A stretch of 64,000 nt of DNA from Pipra filicauda. Taxonomy: Eukaryota; Chordata; Aves; Passeriformes; Pipridae. The notes beneath the pieces are model-generated. The model was not told the origin of the DNA and made no database searches. It was given only the letters and a program-made list of their open reading frames with translations. Where the stretch lies: contig NW_024104446.1 in assembly GCF_003945595.2 (NCBI RefSeq), forward strand, positions 773,177 through 837,176. Reading direction: 5' to 3'. Position numbers and translations under genes: made by a program. Numbering within the stretch: position 1 is the stretch's first letter; every line of letters begins with the position of its first letter. Of this stretch, positions 1-12,000 are shown piece by piece.

Positions 1-3000
1 GGCTGCCTCATCTGCTGTTTTTCTCTTTTTAGCTGTATCTCTCTCTCTGTGATTGTGAATCAGTGTTCTTTGTGGTCACTCTGTCTCAGGGGAGGAGCAG
101 CCCAAATTGCTTTATTGTTCACAATCTGTTTTCTGACTAAATAGTGTTATCTCTGAGTGTGCTCCAGACTGTCCTGCCAAGGCTTTCCTTGATGAATTCA
201 GTGTACTTTTAAGTGTGAGGACCCAAAAGCCTTTCCTGTGCAGAGCTCTCAGCTGAAATGTATATCTTGACTCCATACAAATAATTTACTCTAGGGTGCA
301 GAATAACAGCATTCCAAGCATTTCTCTGAATTAAAAATAACAACGCCACAACAGTGAAGCTAGAACTAAAATCACATTTTTGATAAAATACATAAAAATA
401 CGCAGCTTCCATCTCACTTCTAATTGTCCTCTCCCCAGGATATGAAAGCACTGTTGCTGGTATTTGCTTTGTAGAATAGAGGAGCCTGGCAGGATTGTGG
501 TAGAAACTTCTATTAGAAATGTGTGGGAAACATGCAAAAGGAGAACATGGAAAAACAAGCTGTCTATCTTGGGGCTTTCTATGTTAAGGATAGTTTGAAC
601 AAGTCAGAAGCACTCTGACTTGGCACTTCTCCAACACACAAGAAATGAGAAAGAAGCAGCACCAGAAACTTTCTCTTTCCCATTGACTACCTGGTCAATT
701 ATTATATTATTATATGGACTGCCCAGAAGGCTGTTGCTTAGGATGTTGCTTAGGATGTTGCCCAGTATTTAGAGGGATGCTGATGTTGAAATAATGGTAC
801 ATGCAAAGTAAAAAGCTGAATAAATGAACATGCTATGAATAACAATAAATGAACAAGTTGGTCTTTGCCAAGTGAGCAAACAAACATATATTAAGAATGG
901 GAATAAGTACAATTTGCTGAACTATTTCTGGTAGAAAAAAAAGAGGAGCGATGCAACTTGAGAATCTGCACCATTCCAAGCATTTCAAAATAGATTGGCA
1001 TGTTTGGATGAATAGATCATGAAAAATACTTACATTTAGTTTCCTAACCTGCTCTATCTGATTTGAGTTTTTAAATTTCACATCTTCCAAATCTCTTATC
1101 ATTTTGTGGAAGAAAACTCACAACCATTAGCTAAATTTCACCATGAAAATGACATCCAGACTTGCATTTCTTGTTCACTTTCAGCAGCTGCAGCATTCTC
1201 CTGGGGTGTCCCTGTAATTGTGCCAGTTCGTGATAAATACTGCCCAAAATGCAGTGACAGCTTTTTCTTTGATACTGGGGATAGTTTAATAGGAAAGAAT
1301 AATAGAATCATTAACATTGGAAAGGCCTCTAAGATCATCAACTCCAACTCTTAATGTAACAGTGAGGCACAGAGGAATAGGGATCATTTTTCTCAGTGCC
1401 ACACAGGAAAGAAGCTCAAAGCTGGATTTGAGAGTTGACCCTAAACCTTCCGAGTCTTAGCTCATCCTTGAGCAATAAGTGTCATGTTCAGTAAAGTGTT
1501 ACTCAGATCATTTCTTATAACATGATACGGACTTACAACATGAACTCTCTTCCTCCTGAGTGGACAGGGCACGCCTGTCTCCTGATCTGGCAGGCGCTGT
1601 GGGGCCCTGGCTCTGAGGCTGCTGTTTGTTTACAGAGAAGGCTGTTGGTACGCTTCTCCCTGTTGACTGATGGTTTCCCCCTGCCAAATGCACAGTTTCT
1701 TCTTCCTAGGCCTGGACTCAAAGCCAAACATCTCAGACCTTGATCCAGAGTCACAGCGTTCTCTCCTGTCTCCTGATGATGATTATGTTGTGTACTGCTG
1801 GGAAATGAAATGACTCCCGCTGGTCTTCACTTCTGTACCACGCCATGTAAGGGTTCATGAGAACAAAATTTCCAGGGGCCCTGACCCATACCTCCCCTGG
1901 ACTCTGAGGGTGGGGTTTCCTCTGGCTGCACTTGAGCTAATAGTCAACAGCAGGAGACCTGGACTGCTCTGTTTGGTTTGTCTGTGGACAGAGTGAAGAG
2001 GTGATGTTCCTCCCTGCAGATAGTTCAAGGCTCTGTGTTGGCTTTGTGGTGACTGAAGTATGAATTTGACTGCAGATGCAGTCAGTGTTAAAAACCAGCA
2101 TTAGCTTTTGTTCCGTTTCAACTTGGCTGATACCTACCAGCAGCTTCCCAGCAGTGACCACGTTTTATACTCTGTTCCAGAGGAGAACTGAAATGGGATG
2201 AAAATGCTCCTTGCCCCGACATTGCTCTGCCCTTGGGAACAGCCGTATATTTCCATTTTTACAGCATGAAAGAATCCCATATTTTGGGAAACAAACGGCA
2301 GAGGCCCTGACTTTTTTAGTAGGATGTATAGCTGGAAATACCAGAGCCACACGTGCCACTGACCTTGCAGAGCAAAGGAGTAGGAGTGGTGTCTGTGCCA
2401 ATGGCATATGCAGTGTGCTGGGATCTGGGGAGAGGCTCTTTCACATGCTGCTTTGCACCACCTGCCTTACTGGCCTCTACAGCCCTGTAGACAGCCCTGA
2501 CTCTGCTGTGTTGTGAATTTTCTAATTTTGCTTTTCATTTTGCATAAGTGCAGGGAAGAAGTAATCTGAATGATACTTTACAGTAACTGAATATGACACC
2601 GATTGCTCATGGACTTAGAGTCAGAATTTCCTTTTTACGTGTGGTGTAGGACATTAGGGGAGAACAGATCAAGTAATCATGGCCCAGTTCCTTTGCTCTT
2701 AGTCTCCATCCTGCCAGAGGAACCCTCTGTCTTTCTGTTCCTCCAGCTGGTGCTCGCTGACTCTCTTGCTACTTGAGACTGCTTGAGTTTTAATTAAGAA
2801 TGTGTGCAAAGTGCTTTGGCAGCCCCAGGACAAGGCTGCTGTAGATATGCCAGGGATTTGAATATCGTTTAGTTTCACTTGTATTTCTCAAAAACTAGAC
2901 TTTAATGTGAATTACTCGCATAGTTCATACAGATTCACCACCTGATGCCACGAAGTGATTTGCTTTCATAACTGACTTATCATAACCAGAAGTCATCTGC

Positions 3001-3038
3001 TTTGCTCTGAATAAAGATGGGTTTCTTTCCTCCCTCAG
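1..3038 (+). other. ABLIM1: ABLIM1 intron upstream of exon A (5' part outside window)
   Basis: No LIM exon or other coding exon is recognisable on either strand. A 12-nt unit (tgttgcttagga) is repeated about two and a half times at 732-761. The remainder is unremarkable AT-rich sequence. Confidence 0.7.
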
Positions 3039-3097
3039 GTTCCACTGTCTGGCATCCCGACTGTAAGCAATCCACTAAGACAGAAGATAAGCTCCGG
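3039..3097 (+). CDS. ABLIM1: ABLIM1 exon A: end of last LIM domain
   Basis: 59-nt exon between a pyrimidine-rich acceptor (tccctcag) and donor gtaagc. It starts in phase 1, completing a Gly codon begun upstream, and ends in phase 0. It encodes [19 protein letters not shown]. The W-H-P-D-C motif is the final zinc-ligand segment of a LIM domain: His and the terminal Cys/Asp region coordinate the second zinc. The exon with the first part of this LIM domain is not visible in positions 1-3038, so that intron exceeds 3 kb. Confidence 0.93.
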
Positions 3098-6000
3098 GTA
3101 AGCTGAATTCATGGCAATGACACACCATACATTTTGCACACACGATAATTGAATGTTGTTTTTAAAAGAGTGACTTTTTCCATGTTTTTTTCACATAGCT
3201 GTCACAACTCTGGCAGAATATACAGTGGAGGCACTTCAGAGGTATTGCTCTGATTTTTAGGCTTACCACCTTCACATACCTGTCTCAGTGCACTGCCTTA
3301 AAGATAGTGTCATTTACTGACATACAGACGTGGCAAAGTATCTAAGACACTTCATTTCATATCTCAGTTGTTGTGAGAGAGACTCTTAAGGAGAAGATAT
3401 GAACAGGGCAAATGCTACCATATATTTTAGTGGGTTTGCACATCTGTGTAATTGCTTTATAGTTATCCCCTGTTCTGAGTGGTTATTTGTAGCATTTAGA
3501 CAAGATGAACTCTTCTTCCTTTGCCATACAAGTAAACCTCAACCTGAAGTGATCCTAATTTGAATGCCAAGAAGAGCCACAGTTACCCTTGGAGTCACTT
3601 CAGCATATCCAGACAAACTTTCTGGATCAAATCCTGACAATAATGCTGCACTGATGAATGCTAGAGCCTGGCTTTTTGTGTGCACCAGGCAATTCTAAGC
3701 CCTTATTCACTAATTCATCTTCTGGACAATTTACTCTTTTTGATATCTCAGTTGGTCCCTTGAATTTTGCGAATTTGTCAGGATGTGAGAATTAGAGACT
3801 TCATGTGAATAAAACGTCTTTCAGACAGGGAAACTAAGAGGTACTGGTGTGGAGATACCGACAGTATCCTGTGGGTTATATTCTCTGTGGGTTTCATTTA
3901 TTTCTTTAGCATTTATTCCAGTACACTGGTCTGTAGAACATTCCCCGCAGAGAATTTATTATGATCGTAGGTAATGTGCAGGTAAATTCTTGTTGTGCAG
4001 AGTCCATATTAGTGTGGGCAAAAGTATAATTGACCCTCCATGGGTATGTTGTCTAGAATGGCCTAACATCAATGCAGGTGCCATCCAGCATTCACACATT
4101 GTTCTGTGCTGACTTTTCATAAGAAAATGGAAAATTATGCCAGACTGGATTTTCTTCCTCATTTAACAATTTGAATGTAAATTTGACAGTGTTTTGGCCA
4201 TGCTTAAGTGTGAGAACACTTGTGCTTTGTGGTAAATGGTTGGGGTACAATACCTTCCTTTCACTCGGACCCAGGAGTCTTATCAAAGCACTCCTGTCCA
4301 CACTGCGGCCCTTGCAAACCTTCTCCAGCTGGACCTTACAAATCAGTTGGGTTACTTCCATTCCCCGTGGAAGTGGCCATAGTCCTCCTCAAGTATTTTC
4401 CTTTTTTCTGTCACGTATTCTAACACATCAGTATTCTTCCCTCTCAGCTAATTTTAATTGAAGTGAATGAAGTAAATTAATTAATTTACCTGCAAGGCTT
4501 TTTTTAAGTGAGTTCTTGCAGGAAAATAAAGTGAAGCGAAAGAAGGTGTGTTGAGGGAACATCTGAGAAATGTTACAGTACAGCTATCCTAGGTTGCCTT
4601 GTTCCTGAGTGAGAGATTCTATGCAGAGGTTTAATATGTCTTTAAAAGGCATTGACAAATGCATCATACTGAAGCTGGCTGAGAGATGGAGCATTTTTAG
4701 CTTCAACATTACATCACAGGTTGTCTACTCTGGTGCAAAGTCAGACACTTTAAAATTAGTTGGAGTTCACTTTGATGACTTTGACACATGCTTCATTCTG
4801 TTGACCAAATGAAGGAAGTAGCAAACAGGTAGGTACAGAAACAAACAAAACTGGGGGAACTATGTGCTATTTGAGCATGTCAGCACTAAATTAGGAATTG
4901 TATTTTAATTGAATTTCAGTTCCTTATGACATACATTTAGACCTAATGTGAGAATTGGAACCTGGTTTTTGAGTTGACAAATAGCCACTTTCAGGGTTAG
5001 GCCTAGATTTTCTGGTGGTTCTGCAAAAAGCCAGTGCCATTGCCTATTTGCTTGCTGGGTTTCCTTTCCCTATGGAACAAAACAAAACAAAACAAAAAGC
5101 CCTTTTATCACTGAAGTAACTTCAGAAGTTTTCAGCAAGTTCTGTTTTCTTTTAGTGACTGAATTGTGATCTAAACTAATCATCATTCTAGCTGGTCAAG
5201 ATCTGAAAGGGAGTTCATTAAAGCAGGGGTTGCTTTAGATCTTCCCCCCATGGATACTTGTGGAATATTACAAAGCCAAAACAAACAGAAAACAGAACAA
5301 CCATAATGTATATTGTTTAGGTGTTTATTTAAAACTGTCTGGCTGATCATGATTCTGCAGCAATCAGTAAGTAACACGGATACTATAACGCAAGTAGATA
5401 TTAGTAACTTGATTGAAAAAAGAGCTTAACCACTGAACTGGGGAAACTGCTTTCCTTTTCACTCATTTTTCCCTTTTGTGTTTCATGACAGCATTCCTCA
5501 TCTGAGTTCTTTTATCCAAAGAGTCTGGTTCTGCGCAGGCCACGCTCTGCAGAGGTTTGCTGTTGTGTTTTCATAGTGTTGATAATGATCTTCTTTACTG
5601 AGAAGATTCTTCATTATTGTCATTTGCTGCACTTGCTACTAGTCCTGCCACACAGCTTTCCTGCTATCACTTGCCACCATGGGCACTGACGCTGTATTTT
5701 GCATCACTTGTTTCAGTGTTGCTTGTTAATGCTCACATTTTTTGTTGAATGAAATGCTTAAAATTAACTTATTTTTTTTAGGTTCAGATGAGCTTTTGGG
5801 GGCTGTAGTATTGGTCTTCCAGTATTCCAGAAAGTTTTTCTCATGAAACAAAAAATCAGAGTGCAAATATGAAGCAAATGAAAATGGTGAAAAGCATCTG
5901 ACTTTAAAGCGATGGTTAAAAAGAAATTGTTTTCCATGAACAATTACTTATGTTTTTAGGAAAAAAAAATCCCATTAGTTAAATCAGTTCCTTTTTTATG

Positions 6001-9000
6001 TGTATCGACCAAACACACATGAATACTTTAGTTGAGAAAATATTTACAAAATTCCAGGTTTGGGCATATTCCATGTGCTCCCTGAGAGCATTTGCCTCTC
6101 TCTAATCTGGCGCACATCCACATCTCAGTTGCAAGGTCTTCCCTGTCCTCTTGATTCGGGAATAGCTTTTTACTTTCAGACTTTGTTGTGTTTGCTTTGC
6201 ACTTACAGACACCACCCACTTCCATTTCTTCTCCTTCAGAGCAGTGCTTATTTATTAGGTGTGTCTGCTGTAGGGGACGTGTGGCTGTGCTGCATGCAGG
6301 TGTACCTGAGGTAGTTTTCACCTGGTGATGAAGTCAGAATGCTCTGGTATGGACTTAGCACAGGCTGGCAGTGGGCAGACAGGCTGAGAGAGTCCATGCC
6401 ACTGGATTTCCATTGTGTCTGTTCATGTGGCCTTCACATCTCTAATTGCAAAGTAGATGTGGTCACATGTCAGCCAGGGCAGGATGTGTGTGATAGATCC
6501 AGTCTGCAGGATGGTCTTAGGTGGTTGGATCCAATACTGTGATTAAATGGGGGTTAATGCAAGCCCTGTACTCTCTGTCCTGCCCAGTAGTTTAGTTGCT
6601 TAACTACTCTTGAATATTACTCTCTGCTAGCTACAGATCTGTGTATCAAGAAAATACAGCCTGTGTTATCCGTGCTCTTAAGAGAGCAACGTCTCTTCAG
6701 TCCTAGGCTTTATGGAATTGAATGTTGGAGTCTAAGAACAGCAAACTGTGGGACCATTTCACTCATCTTTTAGGCTAGTGTAGTGGTTTTTGCATTCAGC
6801 TTAGCATGCACGAGTTTCCAGTGCTGAAATCCAGGAGCCTTAGGATTAAAAAACCAAATCCTATCCAATGTATTAGAAAAATATGCAAGGCAAAATAGGA
6901 GCAGCCCACGTCAAAATAAAGGAATGTTCTCTTCCTTGCTTTGTAGACTGTGTGGGATACAAATAGCTTAGGGTCAGATGAATATCCTCTTGTGTAAATT
7001 TGGGCAGTACTAAATTCTGTTTAGATTTATGTGTGGATGCTACAAAGTGTAACTCAAGGCAGAATTTGGCCTCAAGTGTTCTGCAGAGTAGACACAAAGA
7101 TGGTATCATTGCTGTTACTATAAAGGTGGGCCAAAGGTTTGAATCTACATGAAGATTGTAGTTTGAAAATGGTAGGGTGAAAGCCTGTGAATTTCCTGAG
7201 AAGCTTGTGTTGAATTCATTATGTTCTGGACTTCCCACTTTATTTTCTTGTTCTTTCCTATCTTGTTCTTAACTGACTCTTGATGAAGGCTAAGTTTGCA
7301 TGAGTAGTCTTGTAAAAGTTTGTTTGGTACCAACATACCTGCAGTGATTACGTGCTGAAAATTCATTCTCCTCTCTGGTGTTAGTGCCTAAAAAGGAAAG
7401 AAAAATTAGTTGTAACATATTAATATCTGTGTTTGTGTGAGTTTAAACTAAACCCATTCACTGGTTTTGTCTTGATGCATATACAGTGCAGAGAAATAAG
7501 AAATGCATGCATTTGAAGGATACACCCTTGTAAGGAGGAGGGTACAGTTAAATAGCAGACAGGCGCAGTGAATGCTCTGACACTGAGGGGCTTTCTTGGT
7601 CTTGTACACAGCCACTGGAAATTACTGAAATCTGTAGGAAGCCTATGTTTTGTGAACTCTGCTTCCAAGTCCTAAATAACTACAAAACCTTGCAATTGAT
7701 GAAGCAGGTAGTCAGAGTAACAAGTGTTGTACTGAGAAATCCCAAATCCCTTGGTGTTGCAAAGTCGTGTCAGCCAAATAGAAGATATTCCATCCTAAAC
7801 TTCTAATAGCTTATTTACAAACATGCTTCACTTAAAGTAGCTTCTGAGGTTTAGAGAATTTGCTGAAGCTATAATGTTAAGTGTTATTAAGTGAAAACAT
7901 ATTCATTTTTCTGCAGCTATTATCACCGCCTTGCATAATGAACTCTATCAAAAAATTAAGGCAGGTACTGTAAATGGGGACGATGCCTTTGTTAAGCAGT
8001 AGTGCATCCACTTGACCAGATGTTCTTGGGATCAGTTTTGATCTGGTTGCCTGCACCTGTAAGTTTTTATAGAGCATGATGCTGAACATCTGTAGTTCAG
8101 AATGCCAGAGCCACCACATTGTAGTAGCATTTGGATGATGTGAATGGCTCTAGGCTCGATTCTTTATTTTTCTTTTTTTTTTTAGAAGTTATTTATTTAC
8201 ATGGTGCACCATGCATGATGACATGACAAACAGAGGTAAATGCAGATGAACATCTTAAGCTTTGCAGTCCAATATTAAAATATCAAGTTTATCAATTTGG
8301 GGCATATGCATGGGTGATATGATAATTGAGCACTCAATTCACAGTGAGCATAAGAGGATGAGCATGACAGTTGGTATTACCTCTGCCAGTCTGCAAATGA
8401 AACTGGTAAAGAACTTCTGCATTGAAGTCAAATGCATGAAATGAAGAACAAAAACAAAAAAAAGAACTCTATGATAAAGTGGGAAATACTGAGTAGTCTT
8501 GTAGATACTTTAGATGCTTTGTGATCTGTTTTTTTCCTTTGGCTCCTTTAATGACATGCATGACTTTTTGTTGACTGAATTTCTATTTTTTTTTCATATA
8601 CTTCATAGAGTTTCTGTATTTGGTACAGACATCCCATATTGATATATTTACTACTGTTACATCTATTTACGTGGAAGATGAAAGAAAAAAAGTGATGACT
8701 CTTCTACTGTCAGAAAAAGTGGAGAAAGGCCATGAACCACAAGAAAAGAAAAATTAAAGATTAGTTCTTAATAGAATTTTTCTTGAAATTTCTCTGCACA
8801 AAGGTGGCATTATGAAAAGCTCTACTTTGTTTCCTTCAAGAAAAAGAACAGTGATACAAAAAATGTTCCAGATCTGTTTGTAGAAGGAGTAAGGCAGCTT
8901 AACTTGTTTGTTTACTGGGAGTGTAGAACAAGTGAAGGCTACTGTGATGGAAGTAAATACCTCTAAATTATTGTGTTCATATTAAAAATTGTTTCCTTCT

Positions 9001-12000
9001 TCTTTGCCTGTTTTTTCCACTAATGTGTGCAAGACAAGCTCACATGTTATCTCCACATCTCCAATGTTAAAGGTTACATAAGGGCTAGCCACTATTCCTG
9101 TGCTCTGATCAGCTCCCCTCTACGGTGGAATTTACACCCTGCTGCAGTTACATCAACACAGAACTTGACCTCCAGCGTGTCTCTTGCCAGCTGTTTAATG
9201 TAAAAAGTCACAGTGGTGTTACACAGGGTCAGGGATTCTCAAATGCTGATGAAAATGTAATGTTCAATTTAATAAAAGCCATACCCGGTCACAGATTTTC
9301 AGTCAGGGGCTATTACAGGTCTCTTAGGAGGGGAGCCAACCATAGCAACTAAAATTATGCCAGAGGAACAGCTTTTATCAAGGAATCTTTAGTGTATGTT
9401 TGTTAAGGCAAGCAGCATAAATGTTTTTAAGTGCAATGCAGTTGTCTTTAGGGGAAAGTGCAAAAGCTGTGAAGGATTCCCATTCCATATGGGAAGCAGC
9501 GGAGTAGGAAACAGCCATCTGTGATGGAAACAGCCTGTGTAATTCAAAACAAGAAACAGGGCAAAGTGAGGCAGGAAGGGTGAGTGTAGATGTAGAAGTC
9601 CTTTTTCATGCACTGTCTTTGAGGGTATGTTATAAATGTAAGTAAGATACAGGACTGGGAGGTAAGAGAGGAACCTCAGAGTTCCAGGTCTGCTTGGATT
9701 CAGCTCCTCAGGAAAGGAGCAGCGTGTGCTCAGGCAGTGGATGGCAGGATGGCATCCTGCCCAGGCTGTGTGGAGCTTTGCAGAAGATGGAAGGTAAAAT
9801 TGATGTACACAGAAAGAATTACATAAAATAGAAAACTGGTTTAAAGGGTGTCATATCTGGCTCATGGCCTTATTAATGGGATGGTAATGAGGAACTTGGA
9901 GCAGAAACACAGTGAGGAAATGAGGAACAGGTGCGACAACATGCAGGTCCATCTGACAACTGCTCCTATACTCCAGGGTTAAGAGCACCTAAGAAAGCTG
10001 TTAACAGGATATGGCTGAAACTATCTTCTTAAGATGTCTTAACTTTTTTTAATAAATTCACTGAAGTGATAAATGCAAGTGAATTTTCCTTAAATGAAAA
10101 GATTTTTAGCAGTGACACTGAGGTGAGACTAAGGAGGTGGGCTGAGGGCTGAGAATTTCTCATTTTTTGAAGCAATTACAAAAGATCCAAAGGGCCTGCC
10201 AAATGGGAAGAAGCCATAACTGCCTCTAAGACTTGTTTTCCTACAGCATGGAGAATTGAGCAGACAAAACTCTTAAAGTATGTCTGCCAAAAGCCAAAGG
10301 TAACAGAGACACCCCTAACAGTACCTCAAGTACTTAATACTGTTCCCTCTGTTGTAATGAAAACAATTGTTTTCCATAGCAACTGCAGCAAAATGCTACA
10401 TGTGTCTCCACTCAAACAGAGTGAAATGGAAGAATGGAAGGGGGAGTAAAGTGTTTCCCAACACCAGCCAGATTTTCCAGCTTAATTCTTGTAACATTTC
10501 CATGAAACAAGTGGTTGTTGTTGGATTTTTTGGTTTGATTGCATCATGGGAGGAGCTTAAGGGCAGCTGAAAAATTTCTGTTCCCTTTTGAGATGTAGGA
10601 ATTTGCAGCTACAGAGAGAAAAGAAACATGTAAAGGTCCAGCTGAGAAAGTGTTCTCAGATGTGCTCTGGAGAGTATTTGTGACTTTATCAGTCCACAGC
10701 CACATCTGCTTTCTGTTTGATCTTAATCTTCACGGGTTTTGGTGGCACATACTCAAAGTCTTTTATTCCTCTGGTGCTCCCTGAGTGTGGTGATTTCATT
10801 TCCACAAATGAAGTCAGAGAAAGCCTGCTGTCTGATCCACAATCAGTCTTCAACATTTCATATGTGGATGGTTCCAATAGATTTCCTGGCTATGAAATTA
10901 AAAGTAGAAAGTCTCTGAGGTCAATTGAAAAATCCTTTCAGGAAATGTATGCTTAGAGATAAGAAAGATCCGGTAGCCTTTTTGTGTTCACTCCAGTATT
11001 TCCTATATAAAATCAGTTAGCCAGGCTGTCGAGCCTTGTTTCTCTTCAGTGTGTGCCTGGAGGTCCCTTAGTTCAACGTCACAAGCTGATGACGTAAGGA
11101 CTGTTTACCAGGGTTTTATTTCAAGTGACTTTGAAGTATCCCAGTGCGCTGGTGTCATCAGAGTCATCTGCTGACGCACTGCTTTTCGATGGGATTTGGT
11201 TCTTTGCAGCCATTTAGGGAGCAAAAATTGTTTATGGTTTCTCAGTTGCAAGTGGGATATGGTTGACTACCTTTGTGTGTCTGCTGTGTGCCAAGTTTAG
11301 GAGTAGTTGCCACAATAACCACAGTGACTTTTGATCAAATGGATGTTTTTCAAATTTATCAGGTTTTCAGGATCCCCTCATCTCGGTGATAAGTTTTCTC
11401 CTCTCACAAAACTTCCCCCAGGGCATCAGTGTCTGTTTAGATCTGACAAAGTGTTGGAAAATCTACTAAACATAATAGCACTCGCTCTGTAGGGGTGGGA
11501 CTGTTCTCATGAATTTCAGATGTTGTCATTAAACATCATGACTTTTGCAGTATGAGGAATCAGGGAATTTCAACCAGCAGTTTGACTTCCCTGCTGCATC
11601 CTGATGGTGCTGCAGATATAGGGAACAGCTCCAAGCAAAGGATTTCAGGTCCTTCTACTTAGAAGGACTGCATTCAGTTCTGTATTCATAATGGAAATCC
11701 ATTGGTTGAACACCTGGAAAGTGATAATGTATGTGCTGTGCTCCTCACAACAGTTTTGTCTGCTGAACTGCTGATACCTCTAGTGGTTTGTGAACTAACG
11801 TTTTGCTAAAATGACCAGCAGGACTATCCTGGATGGTACTTTGGCTCCTGCAGTGTCTCTGGCAGGTGTTGTTTGATTTTGTTCTTTATTATTGTCAGTC
11901 TAGTCTTTTACATTGTTTGATTTAGAAAACCTCTTTCCCCTCTCACAGCACTCCTTCCCCTACCAAAAAAAAAAAAAAAAAAAACGCCCACTTGCCTCAC

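Noticed and set aside
1106..1354. Small ORF with a Cys-Pro-Lys-Cys pair that at first looked like part of a missing LIM exon
   Set aside because: Spacing of Cys/His does not fit a LIM domain, no splice sites border it, and it does not match abLIM1.
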